Shown piece by piece: positions 1 to 6,286 of a stretch of 8,750 nt of DNA (the stretch's first letter is position 1; each line of letters opens with the position of its first letter). The position numbers and the translations under genes are program-made. The stretch lies in the NCBI GenBank assembly GCA_015231815.1, contig JADGAW010000081.1:1-8750 (forward strand), read 5' to 3'. The notes beneath the pieces are model-generated. The model worked only from the letters and a program-made list of their open reading frames with translations, was not told where the DNA came from and made no database searches. The stretch comes from Nitrospinota bacterium (GTDB lineage Bacteria > Nitrospinota_A > JADGAW01).

Positions 1-1013
1 CTTCGGAGTGACCGGAGATATCGGCTGTATCTGCGCCGAATTTGACAGCGATTCCTCTTACATCCTCCTGTATGAAGCCATTTACCCCCTTCTGTTGCTT
101 GATTGAGAAGTTCACTTTTTAAGGAACTGGTCTTCTCAAGAAATGGCGGAGGTGAAATATTACCTTGATGTAAACTATCAGGACTTAAAAACTGGTCGGT
201 CATATCAAAGAGAAAAACTTCTTTATCGCTTAAAAACATCTGAACACTTGGTGAGCCAATAATTTCAACACCGTCAATAGATTCGTCAATCCAACCCTGA
301 ACAAGGCAAGGGCCGTCATAAAAGAAATAAGGAGGAAAATCTTTCTGAAGCGAATTTTCCAAAAGGTGTTTAACAAGTCCAAAACCTGAAGCACCAATCT
401 GTGATTTAATTACCGCCTTTTTATACCCTTGTTTACGAAGTTCTTCCAACGCTTTTAAAACTTCATGGTTGTTTGATGCGCTGATGGTATCAAAAGTTGG
501 CAAACCAAGTTTTTTGAAATGATGATAAAGCAATGATTTATTGTTTCCATTTTTACTGCCAAGGTATGAGGCAATCGTCTTTTTACCTGTTGCAAGTGCT
601 ATATCGATTAACACTTTATCGGTAACATATCCATCGATCCATTTGCATTGATGATTCTGAACCTCCATCAAAACACTCTTCTCCGATGTATCTTGTGTAA
701 GATGCAGATATTCATTATGGTCAAGCACCCTTATATCAGGTAACCTAAGACCAAGTTCTCCCGAAAGATAGTTGAGGTGACTTTTATCCGGTTCGCTCTC
801 AAGGTAAATCAAATTCTTCCCCCCTTTATAAAGAAGGTTAAGAATCGGAATTACCCTTCCCCCGTAGGTTGGAACTCCAGATATTTCTCTTTTCAGAATC
901 TCAGTTAACTCCTCGTTACCATAAAAAAGTGATTGAATATTGGTGAAGAAAACTGTCTCCCTATTCCAGAAATCAGGCAATTCACCAGAGATACACCGAA
1001 CATTTACTGTCAT
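1..1013 (-). CDS. ATP-grasp domain protein (PGM1-like peptide ligase family?), partial, probable frameshift near the left edge
   Basis: The ATG at 1013 is the only good start, because an in-frame TGA lies three codons upstream; there is no clear SD. About 310 residues read well. The N-terminal 130 or so residues resemble a pre-ATP-grasp domain. An ATP-grasp core follows: VIKSQIGASGFG at 201-212 is the lysine plus glycine-rich nucleotide loop, CLVQGWID at 236-243 fits the adenine-binding hinge, and TDQFL plus LHQGN at 272-285 fit the stretch before the metal-binding C-terminus. Such enzymes form amide bonds between a carboxylate and an amine through an acyl-phosphate, probably in the cytoplasm. 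The gene runs off the window before the expected E-x-N metal ligands. In the last 60 to 90 bases this frame becomes Arg-rich and unlike coding sequence, while the frame one base over reads VRGIAVKFGADTADISGHSE, so an indel is suspected. It lies 106 bases downstream of the glycosyltransferase gene. The ATP-grasp call is fairly sure; subfamily and substrate are not. Confidence 0.72.
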   Translation of the reverse strand, partial: MTVNVRCISGELPDFWNRETVFFTNIQSLFYGNEELTEILKREISGVPTYGGRVIPILNLLYKGGKNLIYLESEPDKSHLNYLSGELGLRLPDIRVLDHNEYLHLTQDTSEKSVLMEVQNHQCKWIDGYVTDKVLIDIALATGKKTIASYLGSKNGNNKSLLYHHFKKLGLPTFDTISASNNHEVLKALEELRKQGYKKAVIKSQIGASGFGLVKHLLENSLQKDFPPYFFYDGPCLVQGWIDESIDGVEIIGSPSVQMFLSDKEVFLFDMTDQFLSPDSLHQGNISPPPFLEKTSSLKSELLNQATEGGKWLHTGGCKRNRCQIRRRYSRYLRSLR

Positions 1014-1119
1014 AATATAAATTCATGTTGGAATCATCTGAGTACCGAAAAACGTACAACCTTATTATCTCAGAAAAAGAAACATGAAAGCACTTTCTCT
1101 ATACCCAACCTTTAAATTA

Positions 1120-2235
1120 TTATTGAGACATTTTTTCAAAGACTGAATCATAACGGACTATCATTTTGGACCAACAATATGAAGAAATATGCTCTGAAAG
1201 TGGTAAGAGAGTCCTCTTATCTTCTCGAGATATTTCCCCTCTGAGTTTCGTAAGAAATTGTTTAAAAGAGTTATAAAAGAGATCTTCACACTCGACGCCT
1301 TTTAGCAATTCAGGGTAAGCAAGCCTATTTGGCAACAGGGGTTGTGTTTCGCAATAAATTGCTTCAGCTACGCTTATGCCAAAAAAGTCCTGAATAGATG
1401 TTACCGGAAGTAAATCTGATTCCCAAAGCCAACGGTTATATTCATCCTGATTTTCAACGTAACCGTAATGAAGCACTCTTTTTCCGAAGGTTTCTTTTGC
1501 CATAATAAATTCTTTCGGGTTATCCCGAAAGTTTTCCCCCAACAAAGCCAGCGAGAACTCCAGCCCTTCATCATAAAGAATGGTTAAAGCCTTAAAAAAA
1601 CCTTCAGGATTTTTATCGTGCTCCCAACGATGATTCCAAAGAATTAAGGGTCGCAAACAGTCCAACTGCTTTTCCTGCCGAGCATTTTCGAGTTTTTTAA
1701 TATCAATTCCAAGAGGCAAAACTGAGCTTTTATCTTTGAGCAATTGGATGTTTTCTACCTGATTATCGTCAGCAAATGTTTGTAAAAGCTTCTCAAGATT
1801 AGTAAAAAAACTGTTTTGGTTATAGCCTGAGTTAAAAAAGAGGAAATCAGCACTCATGGCACTGGTGTAGTTAATAAGGGCAACATGTGTTGCTTTGCAA
1901 CTTTTAGGTTCCCGTGGACTCCATGGGTAGGTGAGTTGATTTTCATGAAAATAAAGAGCAACGGGAACATGGGCTGTTTTACTTCTTGTTAAGGAAAGAA
2001 AATTTCCCAGATCAAGCATATCTGAGGCAAGAATAAGGTCATATGCAATATCTTCCTTGAGAAACCTTTGAGCAAGAGACACTGAACTTCCCCTCATTCT
2101 CCACTGCCAATACAGACCTTCCATCGTTAAAAGATGAACGTCATGTCTGCTATGCTTGTTGAGTCCTTCTGACCAAACCTTATGAGAACCTGAAAAGTAT
2201 GGTTCTATAAGCAATATTTTGAGTTTTTTTGACAT
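1120..2235 (-). CDS. tRNA-queuosine alpha-mannosyltransferase-like glycosyltransferase (QTMAN/GTDC1 family)
   Basis: This 371-residue protein has the family's characteristic N-terminus: EPYFSGSHKVWSEGL at 11-25, WRMRGSS at 45-51 and FHENQLTYP at 96-104. A GT4-type GT-B C-terminal half follows, with LPLGID at 173-178, WNHRWEHDKNP at 200-210 and the donor-site segment FFGISVAEAI at 284-293 continuing to LPNRLAYPE at 301-309. The animal member transfers mannose from GDP-mannose to queuosine at position 34 of tRNA-Asp. The substrate of bacterial homologues is less certain, so the same reaction is an inference here. There is no signal peptide or membrane segment, so it should be cytoplasmic. The position where many GT4 proteins have Gly after AIYC is Glu296. 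The ATG at 2235 lacks an SD. No queuosine synthesis gene lies in the window. Family assignment is confident; the reaction is not. Confidence 0.88.
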   Translation of the reverse strand: MSKKLKILLIEPYFSGSHKVWSEGLNKHSRHDVHLLTMEGLYWQWRMRGSSVSLAQRFLKEDIAYDLILASDMLDLGNFLSLTRSKTAHVPVALYFHENQLTYPWSPREPKSCKATHVALINYTSAMSADFLFFNSGYNQNSFFTNLEKLLQTFADDNQVENIQLLKDKSSVLPLGIDIKKLENARQEKQLDCLRPLILWNHRWEHDKNPEGFFKALTILYDEGLEFSLALLGENFRDNPKEFIMAKETFGKRVLHYGYVENQDEYNRWLWESDLLPVTSIQDFFGISVAEAIYCETQPLLPNRLAYPELLKGVECEDLFYNSFKQFLTKLRGEISREDKRTLLPLSEHISSYCWSKMIVRYDSVFEKMSQ

Positions 2236-2246
2236 GAGGGTATTTT

Positions 2247-2259
2247 AACCACTATGGTT
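2247..2259. repeat. Inverted repeat in the leader of the glycosyltransferase gene
   Basis: AACCA-CTA-TGGTT is a perfect five-base-pair inverted repeat 11 bases upstream of the glycosyltransferase ATG. A hairpin here would sit where the ribosome binds, and the start lacks an SD. It could influence translation or be chance. Confidence 0.3.
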
Positions 2260-2342
2260 GGGAATGGTTTGAAAGTAAGAAGGTTGGAAGGTGAGTAGTG
2301 AAAAATAAAAGCTGAAAAGTTAAAAAATCTCCTCATCACTCT

Positions 2343-2576
2343 TCAACACTTCTCCACTTTATCGTAGAAGGAAATTGTTCCGTCCTTTCCCCAAAAACCG
2401 TCAAAGAAATTCCCTATCGGAATACAATTGGCCTCCTCTGCATGAAAGAGCACAATTTCGGTACGGTTATTTCCATAAGAAACACCTACATTACTTCCCG
2501 GTTCAATGAGTTTGCCGCAATTTCCACACGGTATTGCTTCGTGAAACTTAGAATCCTGTGAGTAATGTAAGAACAT
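2343..2576 (-). CDS. Small protein of unknown function with a putative Cys/His metal site
   Basis: I do not recognise this 77-residue protein. It has a CGNCG knuckle with C17 and C20, then H45 (in LFHAEE) and C51, so C17-x2-C20-x24-H45-x5-C51 could hold one zinc. A further Cys, C77, is the last residue. The C-terminal half is rich in Gly, Phe and aspartate. There is no signal peptide or membrane segment. It lies 63 bases downstream of the sigma-54 regulator on the same strand and could be co-transcribed with it. The upstream AGG (in CTAGGTTACT before the ATG) is only a weak SD. It is probably real: the frame has no overlapping gene, fills a gap of the right size, and carries a patterned Cys/His set. 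A short ORF arising by chance remains possible. Confidence 0.6.
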   Translation of the reverse strand: MFLHYSQDSKFHEAIPCGNCGKLIEPGSNVGVSYGNNRTEIVLFHAEEANCIPIGNFFDGFWGKDGTISFYDKVEKC

Positions 2577-2611
2577 AGTAACCTAGATAACTAAATTAAT
2601 GAGGAAGCTTC

Positions 2612-2625
2612 AACCTTTTAAGGTT
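2612..2625. repeat. 14-base perfect palindrome downstream of the regulator gene
   Basis: AACCTTTTAAGGTT is fully self-complementary and is immediately preceded by another palindrome, GAAGCTTC (2604-2611). Both lie in the 63-base gap between the sigma-54 regulator and the 77-residue gene. No U-run follows in either direction, so an operator or a chance palindrome is more likely than a terminator. Confidence 0.35.
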
Positions 2626-2639
2626 TCGTCAGAGATTAA

Positions 2640-4094
2640 TTATGCTGAGGCATGCTCATCCCGGTACTCGTTGAGCTTATTTCGAAGAGTTCTAATGCTT
2701 ATGCCAAGAACATCAGCTGCTTTGGTTCGGTTTCCCTGTAGATCTTCGAGAGTTACGTTGATGAGCTTTTTTTCCATTTCATAAACGGTAATACCCGACT
2801 TAATAGAAATATCATCTTCACCAGAAGAAGATTGAAGAGTTGTGGTTGAAGGTGCTGCTTCACCACTTTCAGCTTGAGGAAGTGGCTCACTGCTTCTTAA
2901 CTGTCCAACAGCAAAATTAAACTCAGTTGGAAAGAGGTTACTCTCGGTAATTTCTCCGTTGAAAGAAAGAATTACTGCCCGTTCAATAACATTTTCCAAC
3001 TCTCGAACATTTCCCTTCCACTCCATTGCCTGAAGTTTAGAGATTAATTCCTTACTGATTGTTGGTTTCTTTACACCATTTTTTTTGGAATGAGATGCTA
3101 TAAAAAACATTACTAACTCTGGAATATCATCACGTCTTTCCCTTAAAGGCGGCAGGGTTACCGGAATAACATTAAGTCGATAATATAAATCTTCCCTTAA
3201 GTGTCCGTCTTTAAAAGCATCTTCAATTTTTCTGTTTGTTGATGCTACAATTCTTATATCTATTTTTACCGGAGCTGTTCCCCCTACCCGATCGATTTCC
3301 TGTTCCTGTATTACCCTGAGAAGCTTTGATTGCAACCCAATGTCCATTTCAGTAATTTCATCAAGAAAAATAGTACCTTTATTTGCCTGTTCGAATTTTC
3401 CTATTTTTTTAAATTGAGCTCCGGTAAAAGCACCTTTCTCATGACCAAAAAGTTCGCTTTCAATCAGGTTTTCAGGAATTGCGGCACAATTAAAAGCAAT
3501 AAAAGGGTTGTTTGCTCTATTACTGTATGCATGAATAGCACGGGCAAAAAGCTCTTTACCTGTTCCGCTTTCCCCCTGAATTAAAACGGGAGCATTTGTT
3601 GGTGCTACCCTTTTAATAATTTCAATAAGGTTTTTTACTTTTTCATTTTTCGTTACGATTTCCCGATAAACCCCCGATTGTGTTCCCTGAACTCCCAGTG
3701 CGTTCTGAAGAACTGGTTTCGCAACATGACCATTTCCGGTAAATGCACGTGAAACTGTCTCGCTCAAGGTATCCGCCGAAAAAGGTTTGAGAATAAAATC
3801 CGTTGCACCGTTTTTCATAGCATCAACAGCATTATTTACATCACTGTATGCAGTTATTAGAATTACCGGGGTTTCCGGGGATTTTTCCTTAATTTTCTTC
3901 AGAACTTCAATACCGGTCATTTTTGGCATTCTGACATCAGTAATCACCAGAGAAAAATCTCCCTCCTCAAAACAGTTCACCCCTGATTCGCCATTAACGG
4001 CAGCGTAGGTCTCGTAACCAGCTCTTTTAAGCGCTATGGTGAGGGCTGCCCTCATTTCCTCTTCATCATCAATAATAAGAATCTTCTTATCCAT
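2640..4094 (-). CDS. NtrC-family sigma-54-dependent response regulator
   Basis: The protein is 484 residues, the usual length for the family. The receiver domain (about 3-118) has acidic pocket D9/D10, phosphoacceptor D53 (TDVRMP), T81 and K103 (LKP). The AAA+ domain (about 145-385) has Walker A GESGTGKE at 174-181, the GAFTGA sigma-54 contact loop at 221-226, Walker B GTIFLDEI at 240-247 and an arginine-finger region around YYRLNVIPVTLPPLRER. A Fis-type helix-turn-helix ends the protein (449-478, GNRTKAADVLGISIRTLRNKL). All catalytic residues are intact, so it should hydrolyse ATP to open sigma-54 promoters when phosphorylated. The kinase gene lies 64 bases upstream on the same strand and is its obvious partner. 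The regulon is unknown: AtoC-, HydG-, FlgR- and FlrC-like proteins all share this layout. The ATG at 4094 has no SD; a TATAAT lies eight bases upstream. Confidence 0.95.
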   Translation of the reverse strand: MDKKILIIDDEEEMRAALTIALKRAGYETYAAVNGESGVNCFEEGDFSLVITDVRMPKMTGIEVLKKIKEKSPETPVILITAYSDVNNAVDAMKNGATDFILKPFSADTLSETVSRAFTGNGHVAKPVLQNALGVQGTQSGVYREIVTKNEKVKNLIEIIKRVAPTNAPVLIQGESGTGKELFARAIHAYSNRANNPFIAFNCAAIPENLIESELFGHEKGAFTGAQFKKIGKFEQANKGTIFLDEITEMDIGLQSKLLRVIQEQEIDRVGGTAPVKIDIRIVASTNRKIEDAFKDGHLREDLYYRLNVIPVTLPPLRERRDDIPELVMFFIASHSKKNGVKKPTISKELISKLQAMEWKGNVRELENVIERAVILSFNGEITESNLFPTEFNFAVGQLRSSEPLPQAESGEAAPSTTTLQSSSGEDDISIKSGITVYEMEKKLINVTLEDLQGNRTKAADVLGISIRTLRNKLNEYRDEHASA

Positions 4095-4102
4095 ACTGTT
4101 TA

Positions 4103-4108
4103 ATTATA
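4103..4108 (-). promoter_or_regulatory. Possible -10 box directly before the regulator start
   Basis: TATAAT on the minus strand ends eight bases before the regulator ATG (4094). If used, the transcript would be leaderless or nearly so, which agrees with the missing SD. There is no recognisable -35 at 16-18 bases (the site reads CAAGAA), so support is weak. Confidence 0.25.
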
Positions 4109-4134
4109 GTCATTCTTCAAAACGTTTCTTGAGC

Positions 4135-4147
4135 TTAACTGAGTTAA
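4135..4147. repeat. Inverted repeat between kinase and regulator genes
   Basis: TTAAC-TGA-GTTAA is a perfect five-base-pair inverted repeat 11 bases past the kinase stop codon. On the transcribed (minus) sense it has no following U-run, so it is not an intrinsic terminator. It could be a minor RNA hairpin or a chance palindrome. Confidence 0.3.
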
Positions 4148-4158
4148 ATGTTTTTTCC

Positions 4159-5307
4159 TTAATCAACAGGAAAATATAATTTTATATCAGTACCTTTGCC
4201 AACAATGCTTGATACTTTAATATCACCATTATGGGCATCCATAATGGTGTTTATGATGGTCATTCCAAGTCCAGTACCTCTTGCTTTTGTCGTAAAAAAT
4301 GGATTAAATATTTTCTTTAACTCACTTTCCGGTATTCCACAACCTTTATCTGAAACGTTTATTTCGACCATGTTTTTATTAACCATTTTAAGGGAGACCT
4401 TTACCGGAGCATCATCTTGAGAAACTTGAATTGCATTCAGCAACAAGTTATGTAAAGCCTGTACTATCAGTTCCTTATCAGCAGAAATAATTATATCTTC
4501 TTCATCATGCATTTCAAAGGTTATATTTTTGTATATAGAGGAATCCAAATAAAACTTAATCACTTCTAAAATCAAACGATTCAGGGGGAAAACAGAAAGT
4601 ATTGGTTCAGGTTCCTTGGCAAAAAAGAGCATGTTCTTAATAATGCTTTCTATATTATTAACTCCTTTTGTAATATGTTGTGTCATTTCATGAAGGTCTT
4701 GATTTTCCTTAACCTCCTTGTCCAACATTGAAGTAAAAAGCTTTATACCACCGAGAGGGTTTCTTATTTCATGTGCAATCCCGGCAGCCATTTCTCCCAT
4801 TGACGCAAGTCGTTCCTTTCTTTTCAATTTTTCCTCCATCTCAGTCACTGAAGAAATATCTTCTATAAAAACAACTTTATAGCTTTTGTTGAAATTTGAA
4901 ATACGGTAGTAAGGAGAAATTTTATAATTGAGGGTAATGTTTTTGTCCTCTATAGAAATTGTTCCTGTTTTTTCTGTCATGAGGTGAAAGATACTTTCTA
5001 CATCACATTCTTCCATCAGTTTGGTGTAATACTCGTTCCAAACCATCGGTTTATCGTCTTTGTCAATAACAAGAACTCCGCCGGGAATATTCTGAATGAT
5101 TTTTTCAAGAAATGTACGAAGTTTTTCCTGTTCCCCTAAACTCTCTTTAAGGGATTTATTGCTTTCCTCCAACTCCTTATTAAGTTTCGATGCTTCATTT
5201 CTCAGAGTATCATAAGATTGTTGCAGTAAATCCGTTGATTGAGAAAACTCAATAAAGGCAGCCTGAAGTTCTTCGAATTTTTTTTTGTCGAGGTCAGATG
5301 AGGTCAA
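4159..5307 (-). CDS. Cytoplasmic PAS-domain sensor histidine kinase, partner of the adjacent NtrC-type regulator
   Basis: The 382-residue protein has, in order: an N-terminal coiled coil (about 8-70, rich in Glu, Lys, Leu), a PAS-like sensor domain (about 70-150, IPGGVLVIDKDD onward), a HisKA dimerisation domain with H-box GIAHEIRNPLGGIKLF and phosphoacceptor H179, and an HATPase domain. The HATPase domain shows the N-box LLLNAIQ (288-294), G1 box DKGCGIP (320-326), F-box FNPFFTT (334-340) and G2 box GTGLGM (344-349). There is no transmembrane segment, so it senses a cytoplasmic or protein-borne signal. It should autophosphorylate on H179 and pass phosphate to D53 of the regulator encoded 64 bases downstream. 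The start appears to be TTG: an in-frame TAA lies seven codons upstream, there is no ATG or GTG between, and the first internal Met is residue 88, inside the PAS domain. No clear SD precedes it. Confidence 0.94.
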   Translation of the reverse strand: MTSSDLDKKKFEELQAAFIEFSQSTDLLQQSYDTLRNEASKLNKELEESNKSLKESLGEQEKLRTFLEKIIQNIPGGVLVIDKDDKPMVWNEYYTKLMEECDVESIFHLMTEKTGTISIEDKNITLNYKISPYYRISNFNKSYKVVFIEDISSVTEMEEKLKRKERLASMGEMAAGIAHEIRNPLGGIKLFTSMLDKEVKENQDLHEMTQHITKGVNNIESIIKNMLFFAKEPEPILSVFPLNRLILEVIKFYLDSSIYKNITFEMHDEEDIIISADKELIVQALHNLLLNAIQVSQDDAPVKVSLKMVNKNMVEINVSDKGCGIPESELKKIFNPFFTTKARGTGLGMTIINTIMDAHNGDIKVSSIVGKGTDIKLYFPVD

Positions 5308-5349
5308 AGTTTCGTAGATAACAAATTAATTGATAAATTTAGCTCTTCA

Positions 5350-5378
5350 ATTATATCTGATGTTCATAAGACTGCTAA
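5350..5378 (-). promoter_or_regulatory. Candidate sigma-70 promoter for the kinase-regulator operon
   Basis: Read on the minus strand, TTAGCA (5373-5378, four of six matches) is followed after 17 bases by TATAAT (5350-5355). Transcription would begin near 5343, about 35 bases before the TTG start of the histidine kinase. The surroundings are very AT-rich, so a chance match is possible. No equally good site faces mlaA. Confidence 0.45.
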
Positions 5379-5431
5379 AATATATTAAAATATTTCGATT
5401 ATTTATTATTGACATTTAATTTCCTGCTGTA

Positions 5432-6265
5432 ATGAAGGCTTTTATCATCTTTTTCCTCCTATTTGCAGCAACTCCTCTCTTTGCAGAAGAAATTTCAACA
5501 AGCAATGCTCCCGTACTTAACCCCAATAATGTTATTGAATCAAATAAAGACGAAATTGAAGGAACAATTAGTTTTGAAATGAGGGGAGTTAAGAATGAGC
5601 CAATGGAGATAGACGAAGATGAAGACTATTTAAAAGATATTGATTGGGGTATTTACTCAAAGGTTGGGGATCCTCTGGAAGGCTATAACAGGTTTATGTT
5701 TAACTTTAACAATGGTCTTTATGAGTTTACTCTTGGACCTCTGGCAAAAGGCTACGCAGCAATCCTTCCCTCAGACCTTCGGCTTGCTATAAGCAATGCA
5801 TTTGACAATATTGCAATGCCAATGCATTTATTAAGCAGTATTTTTCAAGGTGATGGAGAAAAAGCAGCACGGGTTCTGAAACGTTTTTTAATTAACACAA
5901 CTCTCGGTTTGGGAGGTTTGGGAGATGTCGCTGCACATAACTTTGACCTGCCAAAAGTAAAGGAAGATATGGAACAGGCTTTAACAAACAATAATGTTGC
6001 TCCAGGTTCTTATATCGTTTGGCCAATTATTGGTCCATCAACTGCTGCTGGAACCTTTGGAAAAGTATTGGATACGCTTCTTAATCCAGTAACATGGATT
6101 GTTCCCGACTTCCTGACAAATGCCGCAATAAGAAGTGGAGGATTTGTTAACGACCTTTCCTTTTACCCTGAATTGAGAGATAAAATTACCGCTGGTTCAA
6201 TTGACCCGTACCTTGCGTCTCGAGACGCTTTTCTACAATACCGACAAGGATTGCTCAAAGAATAA
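5432..6265 (+). CDS. mlaA: MlaA/VacJ-family phospholipid transport protein, apparently not a lipoprotein
   Basis: The 277-residue protein matches the MlaA family: DPLEGYNRFMFNFNNGL at 80-96, RFLINTTLGLGGLGDVA at 151-167, PGSYIVWPIIGPS at 191-203 and the closing DPYLASRDAFLQYR at 258-271. MlaA sits in the outer membrane as a ring with a central channel and removes misplaced phospholipids from the outer leaflet for the Mla pathway. Residues 1-18 form a hydrophobic signal peptide with likely cleavage after LFA, but there is no cysteine anywhere in the protein. It therefore lacks the lipobox of the E. coli lipoprotein. About 60 acidic, disordered-looking residues (EDEDY and similar) separate the signal from the core. 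No other mla gene is in the window. ribBA follows after 21 bases. ATG 5432 is the only reasonable start, since an in-frame TAA lies at 5417-5419. Confidence 0.92.
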   Translation: MKAFIIFFLLFAATPLFAEEISTSNAPVLNPNNVIESNKDEIEGTISFEMRGVKNEPMEIDEDEDYLKDIDWGIYSKVGDPLEGYNRFMFNFNNGLYEFTLGPLAKGYAAILPSDLRLAISNAFDNIAMPMHLLSSIFQGDGEKAARVLKRFLINTTLGLGGLGDVAAHNFDLPKVKEDMEQALTNNNVAPGSYIVWPIIGPSTAAGTFGKVLDTLLNPVTWIVPDFLTNAAIRSGGFVNDLSFYPELRDKITAGSIDPYLASRDAFLQYRQGLLKE

Positions 6266-6286
6266 TATCCATTAACCAAGACCTTT

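Noticed and set aside
3..105. Plus-strand open frame entering from the left edge and ending in TGA near 103
   Set aside because: It is the codon-register antisense of the shifted ATP-grasp frame, so its open reading is expected as a shadow. It shows no recognisable family.
1086..1097. GAAAGCACTTTC inverted repeat as a terminator after the glycosyltransferase gene
   Set aside because: The stem is only five base pairs and the following U-run on the minus strand is interrupted; it is too weak to call.
933..1115. Plus-strand 60-codon open frame between the ATP-grasp and glycosyltransferase genes
   Set aside because: It overlaps the ATP-grasp start on the other strand, has low-complexity composition (KKKHES and similar), no SD and no recognisable domain.
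5409..5433. TTGACA as the -35 of an mlaA promoter
   Set aside because: A usable -10 would have to lie on or past the start codon; the nearest (TGTAAT) is at a 13-base spacing. The only alternative is a later translation start, which would delete the signal peptide.
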